From assembly GCA_951799405.1 (NCBI GenBank), contig OX637359.1, positions 1,732,201-1,796,200 on the forward strand: 64,000 bases of DNA, written 5' to 3'. This DNA comes from Agapetus fuscipes (Eukaryota; Arthropoda; Insecta; Trichoptera; Glossosomatidae). A model generated the notes under the pieces. That model did not search any database. It was not told the DNA's origin and saw only the letters and a program-made list of their open reading frames with translations. Shown here in pieces: positions 1-11,456 of this stretch (positions are counted from its first letter, which is position 1; each line of letters begins with the position of its first letter). The position numbers were made by a program, and so were the translations under genes.

Positions 1-170
1 GTACAGTCATCCATCGCCGGTAGACAGAGCGAGGGATGCAGCCGGCTGCAAAACAATACTAGATGTATGGTGGTACAGTCGAGGTAACGGGAAGCGACGC
101 TTTACGGTATGTATGCTTTGGTTATTGTAGGCTGCAGTGAAGGCCAACTGAATATTTTACTTTCTTCGGC

Positions 171-655
171 TTATAAGCCTTGAAGGCTCAGGGCCTCCCG
201 CACCCCAATCCTCCAGGACTCTCTGTCTTGTGCTGCTTCCCTCCATGGTCCCCTCACTCCCAGAACTTCGGCGTTGTCTGCCCACCGCATTCTGGGACGT
301 AACACCTGAGGGGCACCATCCAAGACTGTTCTGATGATCCTGGAGTCCTCTGCACGTGCTACATGTCCGGCCCACTGGAGCCTTCTTGATTTCATTACCG
401 ACACTATCTTTGGGTCTTGAAACACGGACATCAGCTCCGCGTTAGTCCGGATACGCCACCTGTCACCTTCAAATACAGGTCCGAGAATGCGGCAAAGCAT
501 TTTGTTCTCAAAGACCTGGAGAGATTTCTCTTGTTTCTGAGCCAGACTCCAGGCTTCGCATCCGTACCTACTACACAACTGTTCAAACAATGGATGTGTA
601 TACCTTGAATTTTGCGGAGCGGGCTAGCCATTTTGAGCCAAAAAAGAATTATTGC
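171..655 (-). pseudogene. Non-LTR retrotransposon remnant (RT C-terminal region)
   Basis: A 139-codon open frame (171-590) encodes a typical LINE ORF2 C-terminus: YGCEAW, RILGPV, RRLQWAGHVAR and RPRMRW follow one another in the order usual for RTE/jockey-type elements, ending in a stop at 171. Recognisable coding sequence continues upstream to about 655 in another frame, so it is frameshifted and 5'-truncated. It differs from the more abundant RTE family in this window (whose equivalent is RWFGHMERM...GRGRPRK). Function in life would have been reverse transcription; this copy is dead. Confidence 0.8.
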
Positions 656-702
656 CGGAATGAATTCGCTCATGTAATTCTGAAGATAGAACTAAAGATG
701 AA

Positions 703-1562
703 CTTTTTTTTTTAAGAAAGCCTATGCAGGAGACTCCCTAGATTCGAGAGACTCTTAGGGTCTATGACATTTGTTATAGTGCCGCAAAGGTGTTGGTGAT
801 GTGGCAGTTGTCCATGCCCGATTGCAGGATCGTTAGCTGCGCAGTGCTGTGGTGTGTGTGGCGTTGCTTTGTTTTGAGACACTGAGAGGAAATGGCGATT
901 GATTTTGGATTTGAAAAGGGCAAGGTTAATTGGGATGGAAACACAGATACCGGTAACTCATTCCATAAGCGGGCAGTTTGGCAGAGGAATGAGTCGTCAA
1001 AACACCAAGTTCTCATAGTTTTGATATCGACTGCAAATGGTTGAATGTGAGCCATTCTACGAGTTGCCCTTGTTGTGACGAGGAGGGGCTATAAGTGAGG
1101 ATATTTCATCAGAACAGACGCCATTGTAGTACCTATAGAAGAGACTGATCATTCCAACTTTCCTTCTGTGCTCAAGAGGGTGTAGGCTGGCTGTGAGAAT
1201 GGGATCATTAATCAGCTTCACCGCTTTTCTTTGCACAGAATCAAGTTGGTCACACAGCCTCTTTGGTATACCGGACCAGAGATGGCTATTATACTCTATA
1301 ATTGGACGGATTTGGGATTTATATAGAGCCAGCAGTTGGGTGAAGTAAAGAATCTGCGAGCTCTGTATAGTACGCCTAGTAGTCGGAAGGCCGAAGTGGT
1401 TCGAGATGAGATGGCGTCCTGATATTTCAGCTCTGATGAAAGAGAAACACCGAGAAGATCTAGGTGGTTTTGGTTGGGTAAGGGGACGTTGTCAAAAGTT
1501 GGGAAATTGGGGTTTGGAGCCCTTTTCAGGGATATCTGTAAATTATAAATCAAATTAATCAA
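703..1562 (-). pseudogene. CR1/jockey-like LINE 3' region with poly(A)
   Basis: Read on the minus strand, broken frames give a CR1/jockey RT C-terminus: LLGVSLSSELKYQD near 1480, a tract resembling the usual 'PIIEYNSHLWSG...LDSVQRKA' block near 1230-1300, ARLWNELPVSVFP near 950, and a stop at 774. A 3' UTR of about 65 nt follows and ends in a poly(T) on the plus strand (703-713), that is a poly(A) tail. Several frameshifts mark it as old. The same 3' UTR recurs at 47597, 49306 and 61292. Confidence 0.82.
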
Positions 1563-1584
1563 TATCTTGTGTGAAAAAAAAACA

Positions 1585-1690
1585 ATGTAATTTGTTTAAA
1601 GATTTTTATCTTTTTAAATATATTTTATAGTGAAAATAAACAGTGTTTTGTTTGAATTTCATCCAAAAATTATAAAATTAAATAAAACAA
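1585..1690 (+). repeat. Copy of the arm sequence of the 31-kb hammerhead palindrome
   Basis: TAATTTGTTTAAAGATTTTT, GTGAAAATAAACAGTGTTTT and AAATTATAAAATTAAATAAA occur in the same order as in the right arm at 31273-31363. The hammerhead core itself is absent. It looks like the 3' part of the same Penelope-like family. The stretch 1691-2149 has no recognisable gene; it holds G and C homopolymer runs at 1935-1995. Confidence 0.6.
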
Positions 1691-2149
1691 TGTTTTAATC
1701 AGATTTTTTTTTTATTTGAAATAAATTCGTAATCCTTTTTTTTTACCTTGAATCTATTACATTGTTGATTAAATTGGTGTGATGCTATGTATATCTCACC
1801 AAAAAAAGACTATGTTCTGGTGTGTGGTGAGGGGTATTTTATTAAATAGTTGTGGATCACTGTGAACCAGTGCAGTACCGTATTTTTTGCCGCTGCCCAT
1901 TTTTCTCCGTAAACAATGCCCTGTGTTTCAGCCTGGGGGGGAGGGTGGGTGGTGGGTGAGAGGGTGAAGTCTCCCCCCCCCCTCACCCCCCCCGCTAGGG
2001 CTGCAATTAGAACTATGGGGCGGCGTTTAAGCCCAGCCTCAAGGAAAATGTATACGTCCTGTGCAAAGTTGCAATGCGGCCGAACACATAGCTTTTCTAA
2101 TACATTTACAATTATTGTTCTAATACATTTGTTGTTTTAATATATTTGA

Positions 2150-2388
2150 TTCCTTGACTTATAGGTTGGTATGAGACTGGCCACCCATACTGTAAAGAAT
2201 GGTTCACTTTGCCAATGTCCCCCTTGTGTCAGAGAAGGTCGGCAAAATTTGTAGGGTTTATGCACATTTGAGGTTTAGATTTTATATTCTAGGTCCACAT
2301 GCGCGAACTTATACATGTCTACTTGTGGGAATGCGTTTAATATTAATCTTAATTGTTAATTTACCTTTGAAACTAAGATTATAGATTT
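2150..2388 (+). repeat. A-tail copy (RTE-like LINE 3' end)
   Basis: Runs from TTCCTTGACTTATAGGTTGG to AACTAAGATTATAGAT and matches the A-tail consensus throughout (GGTTCACTTTGCCAATGTC, GGTCGGCAAAATTTG). It is diverged, and the (TTAGA)n tail is reduced to one unit. Confidence 0.85.
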
Positions 2389-3245
2389 ATATTTCAAAGC
2401 ACTAAGTACCATAGTGGTCAAGCTGTCACATATTTTTTATTAAATTTATAAATTTGAAAGTCTGTATTTCTCATCATCTCATGGTGATTGTCTGTCACAA
2501 TACCGCCATAAACTGTGATAGCGACTGTTGTTGCATTACAAATTTTACAGAGCTTTAGATACACACATATGTCACTGGATGGCATAAGTAGATTATATTC
2601 TAATTTAATATTGCGGCTCGTTTATATAGGTACGAAAGAGACGATTCTTGCATGTTTTAGATTATTCCATATACTTCTATAATACATCTTTAAAACACTT
2701 CTAGATTGTTCGATGTAAAAACGTGCTTAGGTACATGTACACATAAACTTATAGTTCGTAGCAATATTAATAAAATATTTAAATCAAGGCAATATACATT
2801 TAAACCGAAGACGTGTGTTTTCCGAGTATCCTGAATTTTTTTTTCCTCGTAACAGAAAGCCCGTAAGCTCTTTCAAATTGAAAATCAAAGGAAAAAGAAA
2901 ATCCTCCTTGCCACATACTTCAAAAAAATAAAATAAAAAAGTTCAATACCCATCGAGTAGTTTCTCATATACATTTTTTTTAAAAACCAATTTACTCCGG
3001 AAAAGACTAGAAAGTTTTTCAATCCAAGCCGAAACAAGAAATCAATTCATTTAGAGGGTTTTATGTGTAGCTGAGTGTTTTCTATTGAAAATAAACCACA
3101 GCGTGTTTTTTTTGTAAGTCCACGAAAAGATCTTTTCATGAAAAAAAAAAAGACTATCCCAGAGAGCGACTCGTATGGAATAGTAGAGCCTGAATTATTC
3201 GAGATTGCTGTAATCAAAGGTCACGATCAACGGCACTTTCAACTA
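2389..3245. other. No gene recognised
   Basis: AT-rich sequence with many short poly(A)/poly(T) runs. No supported ORF, RNA gene or repeat boundary was found. Confidence 0.6.
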
Positions 3246-3511
3246 GTTATTTAAATGCAAACGACGTCAACTCCTTACGCGATGATTTTGAGAAAAATAA
3301 ACTTGTACACTTGTAAAACGACAACACCAGTTGGAGATGACGGCGTTTGCACGAAATCATACTTTTTCAATTAAAATTACGAAGGATTAAGTGAGGTTTA
3401 CTTTATATCGCACACAACAAATGATTTGTTACACTGCGAAGAATCAAATTCAATCAGTATCTAAAAAATCATAAATTTTGGAGTTGACGGCGTTTGCAGT
3501 TATACGACTCA
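3246..3511 (+). mobile_element. TA-type MITE, copy 1 (degraded left end)
   Basis: Nearly colinear with 52766-53029: GCAAACGACGTCAACTCCTT on the left, TACGAAGGATTAAGTGAGG inside, and GACGGCGTTTGCAGTTATAC to GACTCA on the right. Left and right ends are inverted repeats. No transposase is encoded; it is a non-autonomous element. Confidence 0.8.
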
Positions 3512-3561
3512 TATCGGCGAACAATGTGCAAGTATGCATTCGAAACTGTAATAGCATTGAC

Positions 3562-3885
3562 TGAACTGTAGTCTAGTGGTAACGCATCGGACTCGCAAAT
3601 GGGAGGTCGTAGGCTTAAATCCCGGCGGAGAAAAAAAGTCGATCATTTATATTTTCAAATGTACCTGTACCAAAGACCGGTCACCAAAGGTCTATCCAGC
3701 CTTATATCAACTGGGTATTGCTTGAAAATTGGTGATTTGTAGCGACTACCAAGTTCGTAAAAAGTCCGGTCGATAGTTAAGTTGGTAGAATGCTTGTATT
3801 TCATGCCAAGAGTAAGGATACGATCCCCACCGAGGATGAAAGAAATGTGTTTCCGTTTCGATGTTTATTTCTAACCTAAAATAAA
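3562..3885 (+). mobile_element. Composite SINE B-C
   Basis: SINE-B tRNA-like head at 3562-3625 (A box TAGTCTAGTGG, degenerate B box GGCTTAAATCC) and B body to 3766, ending AAGTTCGTAAAAAGTCC. It is joined directly to the SINE-C head GGTCGATAGTTAAGTTGG at 3768. The C body is cut off after about 115 nt at the end of the downstream LINE. The fusion point is the same as in the B-C dimers at 28085 and 46708. Confidence 0.85.
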
Positions 3886-4154
3886 TAATTATAATAAAAA
3901 AAAAAAAAAAAACTTAATTGTTATTTCCTCACCAATTGAAGAGCCAAGCTCTTGTGCTTGGTGAGGGAATCGCAGCTATCTTAAATAAATTATGTTCTTA
4001 ATTTATATTCTATATAATATAATGAGATAAAAACTTAATATAATACTTAAAGGAAAAAAATATAGGTAATATACAAGAATAAATCAAAAAATAAACTAAC
4101 AATATAAAAAATGAAAAAAACCAAAAATTAGAAACAACCAATCAATAAGTAGAA
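3886..4154 (-). other. 3' UTR of the CR1/L2-type LINE, with terminal hairpin
   Basis: AT-rich sequence downstream of the LINE stop codon. It contains a hairpin whose arms CCTCACCAA (3927-3935) and TTGGTGAGG (3958-3966) pair, with an inner GAGCCAAGCTC. Such 3' stem-loops are common in CR1/L2-clade LINEs as RT recognition sites; that role is inferred here. A run of A at about 3897-3912 on the plus strand marks the element end. Confidence 0.6.
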
Positions 4155-6862
4155 CTATGAATATATATATTTTTTTATTTTAAACTTAATTTTTTTAACA
4201 TCCTTAATTATTTTGATTTCATTTGGCAATATGTTATAGTATTTTATTCCCCTACAGATAAAATTATTCTCGAATTGTTTTGTTTTAAATTTAGGAATTG
4301 TTATAAAATTTTGTCTTCTCCTTGATATAGCTCTTTCAAATTGTTTTGCTTTGTCAATTTTTATTATTTCCAGAATAGAGTACAGTTTGAAAATTTGTTC
4401 TATAGTTGGTACCTTAAAAATTTTGAATAAAGATTCTGTTGAAAATGTTGGTGGCTTTTTTAGAATTACTTTAATAATTAATCTCTGAGCTATTTTGACT
4501 GAATTTAAAATATTATCATATGATCCCCCCCATCCAATTATGCCATATTGTAGCATTGATTGTACAATTGAGTAGTATACCATTTTTAATTGTTCGATTT
4601 TAAGAATGTTTCTGAGTCTTATGAATATGTATATACATTTTCGTATTCGTTTGACCAGTTCCATTATGTGATTTTTCCACTTCATATTTTGATCTATAAT
4701 AATGCCTAGGTATTTTATATTTTTAGTTGAAGTTAGTGTTGAACATGTGTTTTCACAGTTTTTAGTTTCATTGCAATTCTGACTGTGTATGATGATTTTA
4801 ATTGGCGGCTCTGAATTAAATTTATTTATTGCGAAAGAAATGAATTGAGTTTTTTCAATATTTAGTGATAATATATTACTATCGAACCACCCCTTCAGTA
4901 TATTCATGTCAAGATTTGCTCGTTCATTAATAGAGCGCCAATCTTGTCCCTCCAATATAATGGCAGTATCATCTGCATAAGATATTATTTTTCCATTGAG
5001 TTTTAGAGTGAAAATATCATTTGTGTATAAGATGAATAGTAATGGACCCAGTACAGTACCTTGTGGGATACCAAATTCACCGGTTGATGGTTGACTATAA
5101 GAACTATTAATTTTAACTATTTGAGATCTCTGATATAAGTAACTTTTTATCCATTGTAACGCTTTTAATTTTATCCCAATTGAATTCAGTTTTACAATTA
5201 GTTTTTCGTGAGAGATGCTATCAAATGCTTTTTTTAAATCAATGAAAATTCCGATACATTTAAAAGATTGGTCAAGTGAGCTATGAATTAAGTTCGTTAT
5301 TTTCGCGATGGCATCTTGAGTACTTCTATTTTCCATGAATCCGAATTGGTTATCGTGTATTATATTGTTGGCTTTTATAAATTTAATTAACCTAATTTTT
5401 GCTAATTTTTCAAAAATTTTTGCTATGTTAGATATAACAGAAATGGGTCGGTAATTGTTTACTTTTTCCCGATTTCCTGTCTTAAATATGGGTGTTATTA
5501 TTGTTTTTTTGTAATTTGAAGGAAACGTTCCACTTTCAAAACTCAAATTAATTATATGTTGTAGTGGTTTCGATATTTGTTCTTTAATATGTTTTAAAGT
5601 TTCAGCAGAAAGAGCATCATATCCAGGCGCCGTACCGTTTTTCAGATTGCTAATTACTGTCTCTATTTCTTCCCTTGTTGTGGGTTGAAATATATATATC
5701 ATGTGTTTCTCTTCTATATTGCACTTTAATTCGGGAGAAGTACTTTTTCCAGGTATTTGCTGAGCTAAATTTTTTCCAACACTTGAAAAGAAATTGTTGA
5801 AAATATTAGCAGCTTTTGAGGGATTTTCTCTACAGCACGTGGTTTCGTTTTCATGATTAATGGCTATTATTTCATTTTTCATGTTTTTGTTTTTTTCAAG
5901 AAAATCGTTTATAACAGACCATACATTTTTAGGGTTATTTTTGGTTTGTTCTAATTTATGTTTGTAATAATTTTCTTTTGTGGATTTTATTAAATATGTA
6001 AGCTTTTTTTTAAATTTTTCAAAATATTTGAGCAATTTAAGATTGTTCGGTTGTTGACGGGTTTGTTTATACAGAGTTTCTTTATGTCGGATTGATACTA
6101 CTAGCCCATGTGTGATCCATGGTTTAATCGGCTTATATTTGTGTTTTATGTTATGTTGCACACTTGTTGATTCTTCAACAAGTTTTTTCATTGTATTTTC
6201 AAACATTATACAACATTCATTTACATTATTCATTAGATATAAATCGGACCAGTTCACAACATTTAATTTATCTTTTAAACCATCTAGGTTTATTTTATTA
6301 TATTTTGATACTTTATTTGTTTTTTTTGTCTCTATCTGTGGAGTATTATATTTATAGTTAAATATACATGAGAAGTGATCTGTTATAGATGTGTGAATGA
6401 CTGCGGAAGTAATATTATGAAAGTCGGAGATGTTTGTAAATATATGATCCAAACATGATGGCTGTTGTCCTCTAATATTTCTTGTAAATGAATTAATGCA
6501 GGAGAAATAATTCAATTCTGCCAGCATATTTAGGTAGATATCTTTATCGTTTGTGTAATTATTATCAGCAATATTTAAATTCATGTCACCAACCAAAATG
6601 TTTTTTTTACTTGTGCAAGTTACGAGTATATTTTTTAATCCTTCTATAAATTGTGATATAATTGATGTATGAGTACGATAGATTGCAAATATATTATAAT
6701 TTTTATTGTTATTATTAATTTCAAGATTTAATATATTTACGTAAGGTACAGTGTTAATTTCATTTACGTTTATCATAATATTACGATCCGAAATAAATAT
6801 AGCTACACCGCTATTCTTGTTAATTTTGGTACTTGCAGCTAAATAAGTGAACCCAGGAATAT
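4155..6862 (-). CDS. CR1/L2-type LINE polyprotein: partial AP endonuclease plus reverse transcriptase
   Basis: A single open frame of about 900 codons. An in-frame Met lies at 6776, but coding similarity continues upstream to 6862 (GFTYLAASTKINKNSGVAIF), so the element is 5'-truncated inside the endonuclease and the Met is not the native start. The N-terminal part holds the end of an APE-type endonuclease (VGDMNLN near residue 65, SCLDHIFTN near 105, SVAVIHTSITDHF-like block near 125). The RT domain follows: GTAPGYDALSAETLK, NYRPISVISNIAKIFEKL, QFGFMENRST, FIDLKKAFDSISHEKL, GIPQGTVLGPLLFILYTNDI, and the catalytic SYADD near residue 600. The C-terminus KYLGIIIDQNMKWKNHI...YGIIGWGG is typical of the CR1/L2 group. 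No frameshift is seen over 2.7 kb, so the insertion is fairly young or was recently active. Kiri/Daphne-like is possible; the clade cannot be fixed by eye. Confidence 0.93.
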
Positions 6863-6994
6863 TATACTATAAAATACTGGAAATGTTTACTTAGCCTTCA
6901 CAAGAAATGAGTCCAGCCTCCTCGTGAGCTAGGAAACCTTCACTTCATCTAAGTGGTTGGCGTGAGGCCGGACCGCTTACCCGTAAAAACAAAT
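6863..6994 (+). mobile_element. SINE-C body, first part (split by element G)
   Basis: TTTACTTAGCCTTCACAAG through AAGTGGTTGGCGTGAGGCCG to CCCGTAAAAACAAATT matches the middle of SINE-C. The copy resumes at 7473 after element G. Confidence 0.8.
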
Positions 6995-7472
6995 TGTTAT
7001 GTTATGTTATGTGCATGGAGCATCCACCATCCATTACGGACCTTATGGACTTATGGACCGGAGCCTGGTACAGAGGAGTCTCCACCCTGGGGCTCCTCGT
7101 GTTGAGGCATCCGCCTCATGGACTGCGGCTCTCGTAAGCTCGCCTAGGACTCCAGCCTACGGATCAGTGCTTCGTGAAAGTGAGCCGCGAGAACTGTGAT
7201 TGTCTTTGAGTGTTAATACAAGTCTGGCTATTTCCTTCTCCACTATTCCTCTTTCCATTTTTATTGATTTAACTTTTATATTTAACCTTCACTGATTAAA
7301 TCTCTTTTGTTAACTTTAGCTCTTGTCTTATTAATATACAACCCTTCCCAAAATACAAGTAAGCAACACAAGGAAAGAACCCCATGCCCTGAGAGTGATG
7401 CTGATGATAGCTAGCCGGAGTAAGTATCCTGTAGGAACATCCTGGAAGGTACCTTTCCATCTTAAACATAAC
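6995..7472 (+). mobile_element. Interspersed element G (short inverted ends GTTATGTT)
   Basis: It interrupts a SINE-C copy. The ends are GTTATGTTATG and AACATAAC. It shares the tracts CTGGGGCTCCT, GAGGCATCCGCCTCATG and ATGCTGATGATAGCTAGCCG with the minus-strand copy at 21973-22599. The left half is GC-rich. No transposase frame is visible (a 66-codon frame is an accident). Class unknown; a non-autonomous TIR element is the simplest reading. Confidence 0.6.
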
Positions 7473-7562
7473 AAAATAGGCTCCAAATTGCCACATGCGA
7501 GCCCTTCCGGAAAACGCGGCACGAATTTACACTATATGCATTGCTTAGTAGCATGTTTTTTT
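7473..7562 (+). mobile_element. SINE-C 3' part (continuation of 6863-6994)
   Basis: AGGCTCCAAATTGCCACATG, the CCTTCCGGAAAACGCGGCA hairpin region and TTACACTATATGCATTGCTT followed by a T run correspond to the SINE-C 3' end. Confidence 0.78.
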
Positions 7563-7711
7563 TGCGGTACTTGATTCTTGATTAAAGTTACATTTTATAA
7601 ATTTAGTCGAAAATGTGAGATCTGCTTGTACATTAATTATTACTTATGCTACTATTGTTATAAGTACCAAAAAATATATATTTTCCGAAATAAAAATATT
7701 ATGATTTGGCC

Positions 7712-8050
7712 GGGTTCACTTTAATAAAAATCAGTTATTTATTTTGCACAATTAATATAAAAGGGTCACTTTCGGTTCGTACAGAGTTGCTTTTGAACTG
7801 TATAGCCCGACGGCTAGATAGTAGTCTGGTTACAGAGAATCTCGGTCTCTTTTAAAGTCGAATAAATGCGTTCTTGAAGCATTGAGAACTGGCACATGCG
7901 GGATTTCACCATCTACTTAGAATATTCGAGTAAACACTCACACGATCTCGAACAAATACAAATAAAATGTTGAAGTACCTACATCTAGAGACTTCACAGA
8001 CTCACATAGACACAACTTACGCAGACATACAGTTGCACATTCGCAACCAT
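7712..8050 (+). repeat. Interspersed repeat K, copy 1
   Basis: Colinear with 12640-12961 plus 13256-13310: TTCGTACAGAGTTGCTTTTG, CATCTCGGT-like blocks, GGCACATGCGGGATTTC, TCTAGAGACTTCACAGACTC. No coding capacity. It may be part of an LTR or a DNA element; ends are not resolved. 7563-7711 and 8051-8515 hold nothing I can support. Confidence 0.6.
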
Positions 8051-8515
8051 ATATTAAAATAAATCTTTTCAATGAACAGTTTTAAAAAATATTTCTTCAT
8101 CAGCGAGTTATAAGCTCAATCAATTAATCTCCGGGTTTTGGTTAAAACGAGCCCGAAAACACGAGGCTCTATTGAATAGCCTTTTCAAAGAAGGCCAAAA
8201 TACCAAGGTCTGAGTGTGACCTTTTTCTGGTGTAATTCCTTTTAAAAAAAAAGACGTTTTATTCTTCAATTTACATTCATAATCTATATATGTTAGATCT
8301 GTTTGAGTCATCAAAGGGGACCTCTGCCTAATGGAAAAATGATTATATTTTCTTTCTTCTTATTTATTTGCCTTTTATTTCGTTTGAGCGCAACAGAGTG
8401 TTCTTGTTTTCTTATTTTTTTCCTTTTGAGTGTGTTGAAATATTTCTTTATTTCGATGTAACGTGTAAACAGTACTCTGAGTATAAAAAAAATATGTGAA
8501 TACTCAACGATCATG

Positions 8516-8775
8516 TAAAATGAAGAAATGTATGAAAGATAATGATGTATGGAAGTGAAGCCTGGACGGTGAATGAAAGTGAAATTAGTAAATTAGTAAA
8601 GTCCATACTGTTGAAATGGACTATCTAAGAAGTATGATTGGGAAAAAACGGAGTGAGACATGTTTTTGTAAGAGAAGAATGTAGTGGAAGAGAAAGTGTG
8701 AAAGTAAAAGATTAAAATAAGTTTGTTAAGATGGTTTGGGCATATGGAGAGAATGAATGATGAAACAAAGATTCT
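8516..8775 (+). pseudogene. RTE-like LINE fragment (degenerate)
   Basis: Frameshifted frames read MMYGSEAWTVNESEISK, VFVREEC, RESVKVK and MVWAYGENE, matching residues of the intact RTE frame at 41428-42366 (LMYGSEAWTVNESEISKV...MERMN). It ends abruptly where a Penelope-like fragment starts. Confidence 0.75.
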
Positions 8776-9124
8776 ATCCAAAGAAAGATTTCTCATCCCC
8801 CGACTTGTGAAGGAAACAATCGAAATACACAGGCACCCCAACTTCAACAGAGATGACAGCTACAAACTTTCCAGTATATGGAGGTCAGTACTAACTTCTA
8901 TGATCCACCCTTTCATTAATCGGACGACTTCACAAGAAGACATAATATCGACCTTCTGTACAACTGGGGCTATTGCGACATATATGAATGCATCACCGAA
9001 GGTTAATAAAAGTACCTACAACCTTCGGCCTCGATCAAACAACAATAATTCAACATTTCGTGGTTCTTCTTTGCAGAAGAGACTCGCTCCTGAGGACGTC
9101 GGATATGACTCCGACGAAACGTAG
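8776..9124 (+). pseudogene. Penelope-like element, C-terminal fragment
   Basis: The frame continues from the RTE remnant. From about 8776 it reads ERFLIPRLVKETIEIHRHPN FNRDD..., which parallels the C-terminal GIY-YIG tail of the intact PLE here (YYARLYREAIEIYKNKNFNR). The usual short tail ends at a stop at 9124, overlapping a hammerhead motif. A different PLE family from the 43-kb element. Non-functional fragment. Confidence 0.72.
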
Positions 9125-9125
9125 A
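9085..9125 (+). ncRNA. Hammerhead ribozyme motif, PLE-associated
   Basis: CTGAGGA at 9090-9096 is followed by a 7-bp stem II (CGTCGGA/TCCGACG, loop TATGAC) and GAAAC at 9116-9120. This is the CUGANGA - stem II - GAAA hammerhead core. Type I hammerheads in the flanks of Penelope-like elements are established; self-cleavage of this copy is inferred. It overlaps the end of the PLE frame. Confidence 0.75.
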
Positions 9126-9536
9126 GAAAATCGTTCTTCTCTTTTGCACGGTCAGTAAAATTTGTTTTTTTTCATTCTAAGACATTAACTATATTATAAA
9201 TAACCAAAAAAAGCGCTCTTCAAACATGTTCTCCTAATATTGATTTATTTTTGTTTATTTATGAAAAAAAAACTCGGAAATCCTGACGTATCGTTTGCCT
9301 CGTGAAATACAAACATGAGATTAGTGTGGATTCCTTTTGCGCATTTGTCAGACTTAGCGCAGATATATTTTATTTTGTGTCGAGTCAATACCCTCTTCCA
9401 TTTTGGGTTGGGAACAGTTGTAAGTATAACCAATGACTTTGCTGAAGATAAAATATTGAATCTATAATCAAAGTTGCAAAGAGATATTTGTAATTGAAAA
9501 GTCAATACCTCCCCGAAACACAAAAGATGCTTACTT

Positions 9537-9801
9537 TCTAATCTAATCTAATCTAAGCTGCAAAGATATATATCATTTAAGATTTATACTAAATGCATTC
9601 CCACAAGCAGATATGTATAATTTCGCGCTAACACATGCCGCATGTGGACCTACAATATAAAAACCCAATCTCAAATGAACATAAGCCTTGCAACTCTTGC
9701 CGTCCTTCCCTGAAACAGGGGTGACATTGGCAAAGTGAACCAATTTTTATATTATGGGTGGTCAGCCGCATAACAATATTATGGGTGGTCAGCCGCATAA
9801 C
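9537..9801 (-). repeat. A-tail copy with a short internal duplication
   Basis: Tail (CTAAT)n at 9537-9556, then AAGCTGCAAAGATAT, GCATGTGGACCTACAATAT and CCCTGAAACAGGGGTGACAT. Near the 5' end about 27 bp (ATTATGGGTGGTCAGCCGCA and flanks) is tandemly duplicated. Truncated before CCAACCTATAAG. Confidence 0.85.
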
Positions 9802-9892
9802 AACTTTAGGGAATATTTATTATATTTAGATATTTGTAACTATAATATAATTATGTACAAATTGAAGAAGAACAATAAAGACCTTGGTTCAT

Positions 9893-10042
9893 GTAAAATA
9901 TGTATGTTCAACTGAAATATGTATGTTCAACTGAAATATGTATGCACGCAAGAAGACACGTGTGAGTCTGTGCTTTCACATTGTGCATTCATCATCATCA
10001 TACTTCACGCTGAAGAAGCCCATCGTAGAAATGGGCAAAACG
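9893..10042 (+). ncRNA. Hammerhead ribozyme motif with upstream 18-bp tandem repeat
   Basis: CTGAAGA (10010-10016) is followed by stem II GCCCAT/ATGGGC (10018-10036, loop CGTAGAA) and AAAACG, one base away from the canonical GAAACG. Upstream, AAATATGTATGTTCAACTG is repeated almost three times (9893-9942). The arrangement resembles the end of a degraded PLE. Confidence 0.6.
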
Positions 10043-10240
10043 ACCGGAAGCTCCAGATCCCACAGACCACAGCAACAGATCCCGAAAAACATCACTTCAG
10101 CATCAGACTCTTTTGATTTTTGTACGAACATCTGATATATATTTCTTATATACCTATTTTTCCTCTTCTTTCTAGTTGTGACACTAAAGTAAGAAGTGCC
10201 ATTTTAATCACCAATTCATTTGTTATCCTTTACTAATTTT

Positions 10241-10363
10241 CGGTATTTTCAACGTTAGTTTATTTGACTTCAAGCTGACAAAAAAATCTACCCACACGAC
10301 TGACATAAGTACGTCTTTTTCTTTCAGTATAAAGTCGCTATACTAACGTTGAAAATAACCATC
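10241..10363. mobile_element. Short inverted-repeat element
   Basis: GGTATTTTCAACGTTAGTTT (10241) and TACTAACGTTGAAAATAACC (10344) are inverted repeats about 120 bp apart. Probably a small MITE; no clear target-site duplication. Confidence 0.45.
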
Positions 10364-10404
10364 TTAAAAGTATGAACATTTAGGCCTTAAGTTCATCCAT
10401 AGTA

Positions 10405-10610
10405 TTTGCCAAAAGTGTATGTAAACTAAGACAGCGCTGCCAGTGAGATATTTAGTCTCCACACATATCTGGTAAAACGCTATACTGGAGTTTAAGCATA
10501 CAGTTTTATCCTGTACTATTTACAAAAAAATATATGGAAACTAAAGCAGTGCCTCTTGTAAGTATTTTGGTTTCCATACATTTTTGGCAAAAAACTAAGC
10601 TTGAGTTTAG
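10405..10610 (+). repeat. Diverged tandem duplication of about 105 bp
   Basis: Two units align: TAGTATTTGCCAAAAGTGTA...GGAGTTTAAGCATAC and TACTATTTACAAAAAAATAT...TGAGTTTAGACGTTATAC. Each has an internal inverted repeat around TATGGAAACTAAAGC / GGTTTCCATA. Origin unknown. Confidence 0.45.
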
Positions 10611-10821
10611 ACGTTATACTTTATACTCGGGAGTTCAGAAAGTTTGATGTATTTATATTTACTTCATCTTATTTTCTCGCAAAATTAAGGAGTAGGTTTT
10701 TCAGATGTCATGTTCACACGGTACAAGTAGAATGGATAGTGGTTTAGTGCTAGTTAAGTAATCTCAAAACATTTCGTTTAGGGATGAATTCCTAGATCCT
10801 TGATCCCCACAAAACAAGGGT

Positions 10822-10860
10822 GTCTCATGAAGACGTTAGCTACGACGCCAACGAAATATC
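10822..10860 (+). ncRNA. Degenerate hammerhead-like motif
   Basis: CATGAAGA, then stem CGTTAGC/GCCAACG, then AAAT. The core carries substitutions at the invariant CTG and GAAAC positions, so cleavage is unlikely. The same degraded form recurs at 27262 and 35107. 10861-11456 has no gene I can support. Confidence 0.4.
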
Positions 10861-11456
10861 GAGGATAAATTAAAAGACCCTACATTTAGTATGAGGCTAG
10901 CCCCATGCTGTAAAAACTCGGTTCACTTATCTGCAAATCTATACAGCACTCTCCCACCACCTCCCACCCAGTTCATACAACTCATGCGGAGTTGCTTCAC
11001 TCGGTGAACAACATTCCAATATTTTTTTCAAGTGCCTGAATTCCGCACCTGATTTAAACCCAGATTTTCCACATGTAAAACAATCTACTAATAAAGAAGC
11101 ATTAGAACGGATTACACAAAAAATATTTTTTATTTATTTTCCACGTTTTTCCTTTACAATAAAACCAGTACAATATTGTTATGTAAATATCAGATTAATA
11201 TAGGTGCTTAGGTAGAGGTAGGTACATCGTTTATAGCTGATAATAGTAAGTAGGAATAATTATTATAGGTACCTAGGATTAAAGAAATCTAAATACTCGA
11301 AGTAACTAGAAATCATAATCGCTATGTACCTACTCGAAGCTGTTAGAGCGTTCGAGTAAGTACAGGTTTGTTATTTTTTTTTAGCAGATCGTTGTTAATT
11401 TTAAGCAATCATTAAATTTACTAAGCCACTTATTTACTATCTCCGTGTGAGCAGCA

